Assembly (NCBI GenBank): GCA_035063885.1
Contig: JAPSFM010000011.1
Coordinates: forward strand, 1-64,000
Direction: 5' to 3'
DNA length: 64,000 nucleotides
Origin: CAADGY01 sp900696665
GTDB taxonomy: Bacteria > Acidobacteriota > Terriglobia > Bryobacterales > Bryobacteraceae
Positions 8,211 to 16,509 of the stretch are shown here, piece after piece (within the stretch, counting starts at the first letter, position 1; every line of letters begins with the position of its first letter). Below the pieces are notes generated by a model that did no database searches, was not told where the DNA came from, and saw nothing but the letters and a program-made list of their open reading frames with translations. Both the position numbers and the translations under genes were made by a program.

Positions 8211-8890
8211 ACAGGCGTGTAGGTGGAGCCGAAGCGCTTCGCTCCGAGCCGGTTTGCTATGGAAAGCACAAGGAGTGCCACCGCCGAGATCACAAGCACC
8301 AACGTCCGCGCCAGCATCCCGTTGCCGGATTCCACGGCATCGTAGATGGCAACCGCAACAGTCTGCGTACGCCCGGGAATGTTGCCCGCGATCATGATTG
8401 TGATTCCGAAATCGCCGAGCGCGCGCGCAAAGGCGAGCACCACCGCGGCCAGAATCGAACGCCAGGCGAGCGGCAGGCTCACGCGCCAGAACACTCGCCA
8501 TTCCGTCGCGCCCAGGTTGCGCGCCGCCCTCTCGTAGCTGCGGTCGACGCTTTCAAGCGCCGCGCGCGACGACTTGATCAGCAAGGGGCCGGCGTGAAAC
8601 AGCGCCGCCACCACCGCTGCCTTCCACGTGAAGACCAGTGGAGAACCGAAAATACCTTCGAACATTTTGCCCAAAGGGCTTTGCCTTCCGAGAACCACAA
8701 GCAGGTAATAGCCAAGCACGGTGGGAGGCAAGACCAACGGCAGCGTCACCGCCGCGTCAATCACTTCCTTCCAGCGGAATTGGCGATTTGCGAGTACATA
8801 GGCCAGGGCAAGCCCGCCGAAGAACGCAATTACCGTCGACAGCGCCGCGACACGAAGGCTCAACCACAGCGGAAACCAGTCTAGCTGCAT
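8207..8890 (-). CDS. modB: Molybdate ABC transporter permease ModB
   Basis: A 227-residue inner-membrane permease with five to six hydrophobic segments. The cytoplasmic EAA loop that docks on ModC is visible as ERAARNLGATEWRVFWRVSL around residues 120-139. The segment LPLVLPPTVLGYYLL near residue 50 is typical of ModB. It is the first gene of a four-gene minus-strand unit (modB, modC, FmdE-like, thiE-like). No gene for the periplasmic binding protein ModA lies beside it; the upstream neighbour is a divergently oriented sulfatase. A TATAAT box lies 11 bases before the ATG. Confidence 0.9.
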   Translation of the reverse strand: MQLDWFPLWLSLRVAALSTVIAFFGGLALAYVLANRQFRWKEVIDAAVTLPLVLPPTVLGYYLLVVLGRQSPLGKMFEGIFGSPLVFTWKAAVVAALFHAGPLLIKSSRAALESVDRSYERAARNLGATEWRVFWRVSLPLAWRSILAAVVLAFARALGDFGITIMIAGNIPGRTQTVAVAIYDAVESGNGMLARTLVLVISAVALLVLSIANRLGAKRFGSTYTPV

Positions 8891-8901
8891 CAGGAAATTC
8901 G

Positions 8902-8907
8902 ATTATA
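8902..8907 (-). promoter_or_regulatory. Candidate -10 box (TATAAT) for the modB operon
   Basis: TATAAT on the minus strand ends 11 bases before the modB ATG at 8890, predicting a leader of only a few bases and leaving no room for a molybdenum-cofactor riboswitch. No clear -35 element is visible. Confidence 0.45.
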
Positions 8908-8970
8908 ACGACGAGTAGCGAAGCCGCCTACCCAAGGAAGAACACCAGCGGGTGTAACATAGGTCGAATC

Positions 8971-10515
8971 ATGCCAAACGGCCTCAACCGGCGCCGGTTC
9001 ATCAACGCCGCTGCGTGCGCACCGGTTCTCCCGCGTCTCTTTCCCGCTTCCGGAAAACGCCCGAACATTCTGTTCGCCATTGCCGACGACCAGTCGTGGA
9101 TGCACGCCGGCGCCTATGGCGATCGCGTCGTGAAGACGCCCGCTTTCGACCGCATCGCGGAGCGGGGCGTGTTGTTTACGAATGCGTTCAGCGGATCTCC
9201 GGGCTGCGCTCCCTCGCGCGCAGCCATCCTGACGGGCCGTAGCCCATGGCAATTGGAAGAAGCGGGCACGCATGCCAGCCTGTTCCCGAGAAAATTTCAG
9301 GTTTATCCGGGTATCCTGGCGGCCGCCGGATACCACACCGGATTTACGGGCAAGGGCGCCGGCCCGTGCAACTGGAGGGATGCCGGGTGGCCGCACAATC
9401 CCGCCGGGCCGGAATACAACCGCCGGAAAGCGGTTCGAACTTCGAATGCGGTCAGCGTCATCGACTATGCCGCCAATTTCGAAGAGTTTCTCCGGAAGAA
9501 GCCCGCAGGAAGCCCCTTCTGCTTCTGGTACGGCGCGCAGGAGCCGCACCGCCCCTACCGGGTCGGGTCCGGTTTGGAGTCTGGCAAGCGGCTTCAGGAC
9601 GTGGTGCTGCCGCCCTTCCTGCCCGACGTGAACGAAGTCCGGGGCGACATGCTCGATTACTATCTGGAGATCGAACACTTCGACCGGCAACTTGGAAAAA
9701 TGATCGCCATTCTCGAAAAATCCGGCGAGTTAGAGAATACGCTTCTGGTCGCCACGGCCGACAACGGCATGTCGTTTCCACGAGCGAAGGCCACCATGTA
9801 TGAGTACGGCATTCACCTGCCGCTGGCGGTTTCGTGGCCCGCGCGTTTTGCGGGTGGCCGCAAGATCGATGATCTTGTCAGCTTTATGGATTTCGCGCCA
9901 ACATTCCTCGAAGCCGCCGGCGCCGGGCCAAACGTGGAAATGACGGGCCGCAGCATCCTGAACGTGCTCGATTCGAAACACTCGGGCCGGGTGGACGCCT
10001 CGAGAGACCGCATTTTTTCCGGCCGTGAGCGCCACTCGCATTCGCGGTTCGACAATCTCGGTTATCCGGCGCGCGCCATTCGCACTCACGAATATCTGTA
10101 CATCCGCAACTTCAAGCCGGACCGCTGGCCGGCCGGCGATCCGGAAGGCTACTTCGACATTGATGCCTGTCCGTCAAAAGACTATCTGCTGAAGCACCGC
10201 GAATCGGAACGGGTGAAGCGGCTCTTCGAATTGACGTGCGGCAAGAACCCATCCGAACAGATGTACGACATCCGGAAAGATCCAGGCTGCCTCGACAACC
10301 TGGCGGACGCAGCATCGCACGCAATGATCCGGGCCAGGCTGCGCGAGCAACTCGACCGGCGCCTGATGGCGGAAAAAGACCCCCGTGCCACCGGCAGCGG
10401 CGACATTTGGGAAAGCTATCCCCGATTCTCGCCGATGCGCCCGCAACTCGGCGGGTTCGCGGAAGTGGGGAAATATAATCCTAAATATCAGCAGGCAAGG
10501 CGTTCGCCCGTATGA
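8971..10515 (+). CDS. Sulfatase with Tat signal
   Basis: A 514-residue arylsulfatase-family enzyme that hydrolyses sulfate esters, probably in the periplasm. The N-terminus carries a twin-arginine signal (NRRRFINAAACA). The sulfatase fold begins at NILFAIADDQ (metal-binding Asp39-Asp40). The maturation motif CAPSR at residues 79-83 marks Cys79 for conversion to formylglycine. The segment LVATADNGMSFPRAK provides further metal and substrate residues. The frame is open upstream to 8638, but that part is antisense to modB; the ATG at 8971 starts the Tat signal. The stop overlaps the ATG of the first ktrB by 4 bases, an unexpected coupling of a sulfatase to potassium channels. The substrate is unknown. 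Confidence 0.9.
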   Translation: MPNGLNRRRFINAAACAPVLPRLFPASGKRPNILFAIADDQSWMHAGAYGDRVVKTPAFDRIAERGVLFTNAFSGSPGCAPSRAAILTGRSPWQLEEAGTHASLFPRKFQVYPGILAAAGYHTGFTGKGAGPCNWRDAGWPHNPAGPEYNRRKAVRTSNAVSVIDYAANFEEFLRKKPAGSPFCFWYGAQEPHRPYRVGSGLESGKRLQDVVLPPFLPDVNEVRGDMLDYYLEIEHFDRQLGKMIAILEKSGELENTLLVATADNGMSFPRAKATMYEYGIHLPLAVSWPARFAGGRKIDDLVSFMDFAPTFLEAAGAGPNVEMTGRSILNVLDSKHSGRVDASRDRIFSGRERHSHSRFDNLGYPARAIRTHEYLYIRNFKPDRWPAGDPEGYFDIDACPSKDYLLKHRESERVKRLFELTCGKNPSEQMYDIRKDPGCLDNLADAASHAMIRARLREQLDRRLMAEKDPRATGSGDIWESYPRFSPMRPQLGGFAEVGKYNPKYQQARRSPV

Positions 10516-11912
10516 GGCGTGGCGGATCTCCGGCTCTGCACCCGGCGCGGATTGTCGCCGTAAGTTTCGCCGCCGTGATCGCGGTGGGGACTGCCTTACT
10601 TTCGCATCCGGCTGCAACCGTCAGTGGTACCCGAATTGCATTCATCGATGCATTTTTCACGGCGGTTTCCGCAACGTGTGTTACCGGCCTTCTGGCGCTG
10701 GACACGAGCACCGTGTTTTCGCTATTTGGGCAGGTCGTTATTCTCACTTGTGTTCAGATCGGCGGCCTGGGCCTGATGACACTCACTACGGTCTTGCTGG
10801 TCGCCTTCGGGCGCAGACTGGCTATCACGGATCGCACCGCGGTTCAGGACAGCTTCCACCATAGCCGCAGTCCGCGCCTGGGCACGCTCATCAAGTACAT
10901 CGTCGCTGGCACCTTTGCGACAGAGGCGGCAGGCGCTGCTATCCTGTCGGTATACTGGATCGCAACCCACCGCTTCGATTCGGCCGGCACGGCGATCTAT
11001 CACGCCGTTTTTCATTCCATCTCGGCATTCTGCAATGCCGGGTTTGCCCTCTACACCGACAACCTGGTTGGGTTCCGTGACGATCCGTTGGTCTTGGCAG
11101 TCATCAGCGCCCTCGTCATTGCAGGCGGATTAGGTTTCCTGGTCGGCCTCGATCTGAAGGACTATCTACAGCATAAGTACTCGCTGCGTTGGACATCACC
11201 CGGCACTCGCCCGGTAGCAAGGTTGAGCCTGCACACAAAACTGGTGCTCATCGGGTCCGCGGGGCTGCTAGCGGCAGGTACGGTTTCCTATTACCTGCTG
11301 GAACGTAAGGCGCTGTTCGCGGAAATGAGCGGATTCGAGGCGTGGCTCAACGCCTTCTTTTGTTCCGTCACCCGAACCGCCGGTTTCAATACGGTGGATT
11401 ACGCCCGGATGAGCAGCCCTTCCCTGCTCTGCACGATGGTCCTCATGATAATCGGCGCCAGCCCCGGCTCCACCGGCGGCGGCATCAAGACGAGCACCTT
11501 CGTGCTGCTGATTGCCAACGCATACTCGCGATGGTGCGGCAACGAAGATTTGCACATTTTCCGCCGCCGTATTCCGCAGGAAATTCTCGACAAGGCGCAA
11601 TCGGTGGTTTTCGTCATGCTCGCCGCCTTCGTACTAGCAGTCTCGGCCCTGATTGGAGTGGAAGCCCGGGGGGTTGCTCCTGCCGAGAGTCACAAGCAGT
11701 TTTTACGGCTTTCTTTTGAAACGGCATCGGCTCTTGGAACGGCGGGGCTCTCCATGGGGCAGACACCTCTGCTGAGCATGCCGGGAAAACTCATTCTGAT
11801 GTTATTGATGTTCATGGGACGGGTTGGTCCCCTGACACTGGCGCTGGCTATCAGTATTCGCCGTTCTCGAGGCCGTTTCCGCTATGCGGACGAGAACGTA
11901 ATGGTGGGTTGA
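10512..11912 (+). CDS. ktrB: KtrB/TrkH-type potassium transporter subunit (paralog 1)
   Basis: A 466-residue integral membrane protein of the TrkH/KtrB family, built of four membrane-pore-membrane repeats. The four selectivity-filter glycines are visible in ATCVTGL (near residue 57), FCNAGFAL (near 176), RTAGFN (near 290) and GTAGLSMG toward the C-terminus. It is a close tandem paralog of the next gene. Compared with that paralog it lacks one alanine just before the third filter (SVT-RTAGFN against SVTARTAGFN), an in-frame loss of three bases at about 11372. KtrB dimers conduct K+ under control of a cytoplasmic KtrA ring, encoded two genes downstream. Start and stop overlap both neighbours, so it is in an operon. 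Confidence 0.88.
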   Translation: MRRGGSPALHPARIVAVSFAAVIAVGTALLSHPAATVSGTRIAFIDAFFTAVSATCVTGLLALDTSTVFSLFGQVVILTCVQIGGLGLMTLTTVLLVAFGRRLAITDRTAVQDSFHHSRSPRLGTLIKYIVAGTFATEAAGAAILSVYWIATHRFDSAGTAIYHAVFHSISAFCNAGFALYTDNLVGFRDDPLVLAVISALVIAGGLGFLVGLDLKDYLQHKYSLRWTSPGTRPVARLSLHTKLVLIGSAGLLAAGTVSYYLLERKALFAEMSGFEAWLNAFFCSVTRTAGFNTVDYARMSSPSLLCTMVLMIIGASPGSTGGGIKTSTFVLLIANAYSRWCGNEDLHIFRRRIPQEILDKAQSVVFVMLAAFVLAVSALIGVEARGVAPAESHKQFLRLSFETASALGTAGLSMGQTPLLSMPGKLILMLLMFMGRVGPLTLALAISIRRSRGRFRYADENVMVG

Positions 11913-13336
11913 TGGCGGGCGCCGCGGATAGACGTGTCACAAGCCGCAGGATACATCCCGCACGGATTATAGCGGGAGGTTTTGCCGGTGTTATCGCAAT
12001 GGGGACCGCGCTGCTTTCCCTCCCCGCTGCTACGGCGAACGGTACTAGTATTCCCCTCATCGACGCTATGTTCACAGCGGTTTCCGCCACTTGTGTAACC
12101 GGACTGACCGTCGTCGACACGGGCACGGTGTTCTCGCGTTTCGGCCAGGCCGTTATTCTCGCCTGTATTCAGATCGGTGGGCTGGGCCTGATGACAATGA
12201 CTACCGTTTTCCTGGTGGCATTCGGGCGCCGGTTGGCCATCGTGGACCGCATCGCGATGCAGGACAGCTTCCATCATACCCGCAATCCGCAACTGGGTGC
12301 GCTTATCAAGTACATCGTGGCCGCCACCTTCGCGACGGAAGGTTTGGGAGCCGCGATTCTGTCCATATATTGGATTGCCACGGGCCGGTTTGAATCGCCC
12401 TGGACGGCCGTTTATCACGCCGTCTTTCATGCTGTTTCCGCATTCTGTAATGCCGGCTTCGCACTATACAGAGATAATCTGACCGGTTTTCAGAGCGACC
12501 CGGTGGTGCTGATGGTAATCAGCGGGCTGATCATTACGGGCGGCTTGGGGTTTCTGGTCGGGCTCGACGTCACCACCTGCTTGCGCCGGAGTTCTCTCCT
12601 CCGTTTTTCGACGCCTGGGAGGCTGGGACATAGCGTATCGAGGCTCAGCCTGCACTCGAAATTGGTGTTGAATGGAACCGCGGCATTGCTCGCTGCCGGG
12701 ATGGTTTCCTATTATCTATTGGAACGTAGAGCTCTGTTTGCGCGGATGGGTGAATTCGAAGCCTGGCTCAATGCGTTTTTCTGTTCGGTCACGGCGCGAA
12801 CGGCCGGTTTCAACACCATCGATTATGCGGGCATGAGCAGTCCTGCTCTGCTTTGCACCATCGTACTGATGTTTATTGGAGCTAGCCCGGGCTCAACCGG
12901 TGGAGGCATCAAGACAAGCACCTTTGTATTGTTGATCGCCTATGCATACTCGCGATGGCGAGGCAGTGAAGACCTCCATGTTTTCAATCGCCGCGTTCCA
13001 CAAGAGACGCTCGATAAGGCGCAGTCGGTCGTTTTCGCCGCGCTGGCAACCTTTGTTCTGGGGGGGTCGGCACTGGTCGGAATCGAGTCCACGGCGATTT
13101 CCCCCGCGGGAAGCCACGACCAGTTCCTGAGCCTGATCTTTGAGACCACATCGGCAATGGGTACCGTCGGCCTTTCGATGGGGCAGACGCCACTGCTAAG
13201 CGCGCCCGGAAAACTTATTCTGATGTTATTGATGTTCATGGGCCGGGTTGGGCCTTTGACGATGGCCCTGGCGATCAGTATTCGCCGGACCCGCAGCCGG
13301 TTCCGCTATGCCGACGAGAACGTGATGGTGGGTTGA
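11912..13336 (+). CDS. ktrB: KtrB/TrkH-type potassium transporter subunit (paralog 2)
   Basis: A 474-residue membrane protein that aligns along its whole length with the preceding gene, so the pair arose by tandem duplication. It keeps the canonical third-pore sequence SVTARTAGFN and all four filter glycines. Both paralogs end with the same RYADENVMVG tail. The ATG at 11912 shares its A with the upstream TGA stop; a TTG one codon earlier is possible but less likely. The gene shares its last base with the ATG of ktrA. Two KtrB copies and one KtrA in one operon suggest either heterodimeric channels or two alternative channels gated by the same ring. Confidence 0.9.
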   Translation: MAGAADRRVTSRRIHPARIIAGGFAGVIAMGTALLSLPAATANGTSIPLIDAMFTAVSATCVTGLTVVDTGTVFSRFGQAVILACIQIGGLGLMTMTTVFLVAFGRRLAIVDRIAMQDSFHHTRNPQLGALIKYIVAATFATEGLGAAILSIYWIATGRFESPWTAVYHAVFHAVSAFCNAGFALYRDNLTGFQSDPVVLMVISGLIITGGLGFLVGLDVTTCLRRSSLLRFSTPGRLGHSVSRLSLHSKLVLNGTAALLAAGMVSYYLLERRALFARMGEFEAWLNAFFCSVTARTAGFNTIDYAGMSSPALLCTIVLMFIGASPGSTGGGIKTSTFVLLIAYAYSRWRGSEDLHVFNRRVPQETLDKAQSVVFAALATFVLGGSALVGIESTAISPAGSHDQFLSLIFETTSAMGTVGLSMGQTPLLSAPGKLILMLLMFMGRVGPLTMALAISIRRTRSRFRYADENVMVG

Positions 13337-14022
13337 TGGCAGACGATACGGAAAGAAAACGATTCGCGGTGATTGGACTGGGGCATTTCGGCGCCTATGT
13401 CGCGCGATCGCTCTACGAGTCCGGCAAGGAGGTTCTTGCCATCGACTCGAGTGCCGAGGTAGTAAAAGATGCCGCCGAGTGGTCGACGGAGGCGGTGGTG
13501 GCGGACGCCACCGACCGGGAAACACTGGAAGCTATCGGCCTCGCCGAGGTCGATGCCGCCATCATCAGCCTCGGACAGCGCATGGACGTGAGTACGCTGG
13601 CGGCATTGCACGTCAAAGAACTGGGTGTAGGTTACATTGTCGTCAAGGCGCTCTCGGAAGATCACGGCAAGATCCTCACTGCACTTGGAGTGCACGAGGT
13701 GATCCATCCGGAAAAGGACATGGCGCTTCGCCTGGCCAGCCGCCTGGCCCGAACCGACGTAATCGAAGTACTTCCCATTCTGCCGGGCTATTCGATTCGC
13801 GAAATCAGAGCACCTTCCGAATTTGTGGGACGGTCGCTTCGCGACCTGGCGATCCGGAATACTCTGCACGTGCAGTTGATCGCCATACAGAGCGGAGATG
13901 GAGAACGCCGGCGGATGAACATCGTTCCGCGCGCCGACGACGTGATTCAGGAAGGGGACCTCATGGTGCTTCTCGGCGATGATCGCGACCTGGATCGTAT
14001 CCGGGAAATTCTCGCCAGGTAG
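13336..14022 (+). CDS. ktrA: KtrA/TrkA-type K+ channel regulatory protein (RCK)
   Basis: A 228-residue cytoplasmic RCK protein. The N-terminal Rossmann domain begins with VIGLGHFGAYVARSL (GxGxxG) and has acidic AIDSSAEV at the end of strand 2, typical of dinucleotide or nucleotide binding. The C-terminal RCK_C domain spans about residues 140-225 (SIREIRAPSEFVGRSL and EGDLMVLLGDD). With a single RCK unit it matches KtrA, which forms an octameric ring on KtrB, and not the double-length TrkA. The ATG shares its A with the stop of the second ktrB. It gates K+ flux in response to nucleotides. Confidence 0.92.
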   Translation: MADDTERKRFAVIGLGHFGAYVARSLYESGKEVLAIDSSAEVVKDAAEWSTEAVVADATDRETLEAIGLAEVDAAIISLGQRMDVSTLAALHVKELGVGYIVVKALSEDHGKILTALGVHEVIHPEKDMALRLASRLARTDVIEVLPILPGYSIREIRAPSEFVGRSLRDLAIRNTLHVQLIAIQSGDGERRRMNIVPRADDVIQEGDLMVLLGDDRDLDRIREILAR

Positions 14023-14112
14023 ACCAGGAACCAAGCCTCTCACGCCAGCAAGCCGTCTGACGGATCCAAAACGAAAGGGCTGCCTGGCGGCACGGTCTTT
14101 CTTTTGTTGTAA

Positions 14113-14118
14113 TAGAAT
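14113..14118 (+). promoter_or_regulatory. Candidate -10 box (TAGAAT) for the DUF1080 gene
   Basis: TAGAAT ends 3 bases before the ATG at 14122, so the transcript would begin at or within a few bases of the start codon. No Shine-Dalgarno sequence precedes the ATG, consistent with leaderless translation. Confidence 0.4.
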
Positions 14119-14121
14119 CCG

Positions 14122-14817
14122 ATGCGAAACGTATTTCCTGTATTCTGTGCGGGCCTCCTCGTCATGGGGATCGCTATCGTGTCCGCCCAAAAGAGCGGCG
14201 ATTATCGCGACCCGGACTACCAATATTCCGAGGATTGGAAAGTCCTGTTCAACGGAAAAGATTTCACTGGCTGGGTTACGGTCCTAAGGACGCCCGACGG
14301 CAGGGCCAGGCGATACCGCGAAAATGAGACCGGCGATCAAAATACGTTCTACATCAAAGATGGGCTTCTCATGACGACCGGCACGCCGAACGGGTACGTG
14401 CGCACCACCGACGTATACGACAACTTCGTTTTTCACGTCGAAGTGCGGTTTTCGCAAAGCGGCAACAGCGGGGTGCTGATTTACGTACCGCGGGATGAGG
14501 TCTGGCCCAAGGGTATCGAATGCCAGTTGTACCAGACTCACATGGGCCGCATCTTCCCGATACACGGAGCCACACTCGATGGCGGCGAGATGATCCACGC
14601 CGCCGCCAAGCCGATCGGGGAATGGAACACCTACGAGGTTTACTCCGAGGAAGGACGGGTGGCCACCGTCGTGAACGGCGTCCTGGTCGGCCTGGCGTCG
14701 AACGCGAATCCCCGGGTCGGGTATATTTGCCTGCAATCGGAAGGTGTGCCGGCGGAGTTCCGCAATATCAAGGTCAAGCGTTACACACCGGCTTACCACC
14801 TGCGTTCGGATAAGTGA
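14122..14817 (+). CDS. Exported DUF1080 (3-keto-disaccharide hydrolase-like) protein
   Basis: A 231-residue protein with a cleavable signal peptide ending near AQK. The rest is a DUF1080 beta-sandwich of the concanavalin-like fold. It has the characteristic opening WKVLFNGKDFTGW, the central FVFHVEVRFSQSGNSGVLIY, then a GEWNTYEVYSEEGR block, and ends with VGYICLQSEG and EFRNIKVK. Members are described as 3-keto-glycoside hydrolases and are often found near Gfo/Idh oxidoreductases, which generate 3-keto sugars. One such oxidoreductase lies in this region on the other strand (16510). A periplasmic role in glycoside breakdown is therefore plausible. A second DUF1080 gene is at 39527. Confidence 0.87.
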   Translation: MRNVFPVFCAGLLVMGIAIVSAQKSGDYRDPDYQYSEDWKVLFNGKDFTGWVTVLRTPDGRARRYRENETGDQNTFYIKDGLLMTTGTPNGYVRTTDVYDNFVFHVEVRFSQSGNSGVLIYVPRDEVWPKGIECQLYQTHMGRIFPIHGATLDGGEMIHAAAKPIGEWNTYEVYSEEGRVATVVNGVLVGLASNANPRVGYICLQSEGVPAEFRNIKVKRYTPAYHLRSDK

Positions 14818-14826
14818 TCCGTCTGG

Positions 14827-14847
14827 TAGAATTTCTGGCACGGGAGG
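14827..14847 (+). promoter_or_regulatory. -10 box and ribosome binding site of the Dabb gene
   Basis: TAGAAT at 14827-14832 is a candidate -10 box, and GGGAGGA at about 14842-14848 is a strong Shine-Dalgarno sequence 5 bases before the ATG at 14853. The site decides the start in favour of 14853 over the GTG at 14814. Confidence 0.45.
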
Positions 14848-14852
14848 ACTGG

Positions 14853-15311
14853 ATGAAGATACTGAGAGGCGTGTACCACTTTGCCGTCCTGGCGGCCGGC
14901 GTGTTGCTGTTTTCCGGTATGCTTGTGGGCGGCGAGAAGAAACTGATGCACTGTTTCTACTTCACCGCCATCGAGAGCGCCACCCAAGCCGATTGGGACG
15001 CTTTCCACAAAGCTACCGATCAGCTTACGAAGCAGATTCCCGGGCTTACTCATGTCTGGTATGGAAAACTGATCCGTCCCATGGCGCAGTTCAATCCCGA
15101 CGCCGAAGCCCGCAAGAAGTTCGACGATCGGACGAACAGCGCCACCGGACAGTTTTCGCGGCGCATTCGCGGCCATGGCGTCTGCATGGAAATGAACGAC
15201 CAGCAGACACTGAAAACCTACGCCAACCACCCGGCCCACAAAGAGTGGGAGAAGGTATACGCCAAAGTGCGGCAGCCGGGCACAATGACTTTTGATCTCA
15301 TCGGCGAGTAG
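14853..15311 (+). CDS. Dabb-family (stress-responsive alpha/beta barrel) protein with signal anchor
   Basis: A 152-residue protein with an N-terminal hydrophobic segment (residues 8-24) acting as signal peptide or anchor. It is followed by a Dabb domain: LMHCFYFTAIESATQADW, then IPGLTHVWYGK and a C-terminal YANHPAHKEWEK, the typical HPxH pattern. Dabb domains form dimeric ferredoxin-like barrels; some are enzymes, many are unknown. The ATG at 14853 is chosen because it follows a strong GGGAGGA. The longer GTG start at 14814 would overlap the upstream stop. No function can be assigned beyond an envelope-located Dabb protein. Confidence 0.78.
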   Translation: MKILRGVYHFAVLAAGVLLFSGMLVGGEKKLMHCFYFTAIESATQADWDAFHKATDQLTKQIPGLTHVWYGKLIRPMAQFNPDAEARKKFDDRTNSATGQFSRRIRGHGVCMEMNDQQTLKTYANHPAHKEWEKVYAKVRQPGTMTFDLIGE

Positions 15312-15324
15312 CCGCGATAAGCAG

Positions 15325-16488
15325 CTACAGCTTTTCCCAGTTCAGAATCTTCAGCGCATTGCTTCGATAGAGGCTTTCGAGAACCTGTGGTGTGAGTTCG
15401 AGGCCGTAGAGCCTCCACCAGACACGGCCGGGCAGATATTCGTCGGCTGTTTCCAGCAGACGCCACCAGCCCTGGTACATCTCCTTGTCCCGGCCCATGT
15501 CCGTCCCGAACATCACGCGATTGCGGTACCGCGTCAGGAATTTTGCGGCTGCCCTTGGCTGCCGGCCAATCTCGTAGTCGCGCGCCGAGATATCGAGAAA
15601 CAGGTTCGGATAACGCTCCATCGCCTTGCTGAGTTCCCCAAGGTTGTTGCCCTGGTTCCGCAAATGACACGCGATGAACGTCGTTTTCGGGTTCCTCTCC
15701 AGCATCCTGTCGCTCATTGCGATCAGCTCTTCATACGAAGGCACATCTTTATCCAACAGATTGAAGTGCTGAAAATCGGGTGTCCGCTCCTGATTCGGGC
15801 CTAGGGGTTGCCAGCAGGACGGGTGGTCCGCCACGTGGAAGTTCACGGGTATCTTCAGCTCGGCACATTTTTTCCATAGCAGATCGAGCCGGGGATCATC
15901 ATAATGGAGCCGTTGACCTCGGGGACGTTTCTCACTCTGTAGTCCCGAGCCTTTGTCCGACAACTCGCCTATGCCGCGCGCACCCATACGGTAGCACCGC
16001 TCCAACTCCGCCGCCGCGCGTTGTGGGTAGTCCGGCGCATCGATGTTGGTCGTATCCAGATCACACCAGAGCTGAAAACGGCTGGCGTACGGCTTGAACA
16101 ACTCCACCTGTTTGTCGAAATCCGCGCCGGTAGCTCCTGTGAAAACAATCGATTTCTCGATTCCGACCTCGTCCATGGTTCGCACCCACGCCGCGACGTC
16201 CTCGGAAGTTTTAATGCCATTCATGAACGTGTGGCTGTGGATGTCGATCACCGGATACTTCGCCTTCGGCACCATCGTTTCCGGAACCACAAGCGAGGAA
16301 GCGGGCTTGTAGTCCTTCAGCAAGATGGAATCCATCGGCCCGGATTGCACCCGAATGCCGTATTTGAGCTCCTCCGCGCCTCCTTTAGCCTTTCCGGGTT
16401 CCCCCTTGCTTGCAGCGTCCGGAGCCTGGCTGCATGAAACTCCCAGCAGCAGAAGAGCCGTCATGGGAATAATTGCTGATCGATACAT
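15325..16488 (-). CDS. Exported amidohydrolase-family (TIM-barrel) metal hydrolase
   Basis: A 387-residue protein with a hydrophobic N-terminus ending in GVSC, an imperfect lipobox, so it may be a lipoprotein. The amidohydrolase-2 fold is shown by IDIHSHTF (HxH metal ligands near residue 85), NFHVADHPSC in the middle, FIACHLRNQG and VMFGTDMGRD near the C-terminus (metal Asp). Related enzymes are decarboxylases or hydrolases; the substrate is unknown. It converges with the Dabb gene and lies 21 bases downstream of the Gfo/Idh gene on the same strand, so the two minus-strand genes are probably co-transcribed. Confidence 0.85.
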   Translation of the reverse strand: MYRSAIIPMTALLLLGVSCSQAPDAASKGEPGKAKGGAEELKYGIRVQSGPMDSILLKDYKPASSLVVPETMVPKAKYPVIDIHSHTFMNGIKTSEDVAAWVRTMDEVGIEKSIVFTGATGADFDKQVELFKPYASRFQLWCDLDTTNIDAPDYPQRAAAELERCYRMGARGIGELSDKGSGLQSEKRPRGQRLHYDDPRLDLLWKKCAELKIPVNFHVADHPSCWQPLGPNQERTPDFQHFNLLDKDVPSYEELIAMSDRMLERNPKTTFIACHLRNQGNNLGELSKAMERYPNLFLDISARDYEIGRQPRAAAKFLTRYRNRVMFGTDMGRDKEMYQGWWRLLETADEYLPGRVWWRLYGLELTPQVLESLYRSNALKILNWEKL

Positions 16489-16509
16489 GTCATCCTTCCA
16501 GGTTTGTAG

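Noticed and set aside
8211..8501. N-terminal extension of the ModC frame
   Set aside because: This part is antisense-frame overlap with modB; ModC homology starts at the ATG at 8210.
8638..8970. N-terminal extension of the sulfatase frame
   Set aside because: It overlaps modB on the other strand and lacks homology; the Tat signal starts at 8971.
8891..8970. Possible molybdenum-cofactor riboswitch upstream of modB
   Set aside because: The -10 box is 11 bases from the ATG, leaving no room for a riboswitch.
9420..9436. tRNA T-loop-like GGTTCGAAC
   Set aside because: It lies in the sulfatase coding region and no acceptor or anticodon stem flanks it.
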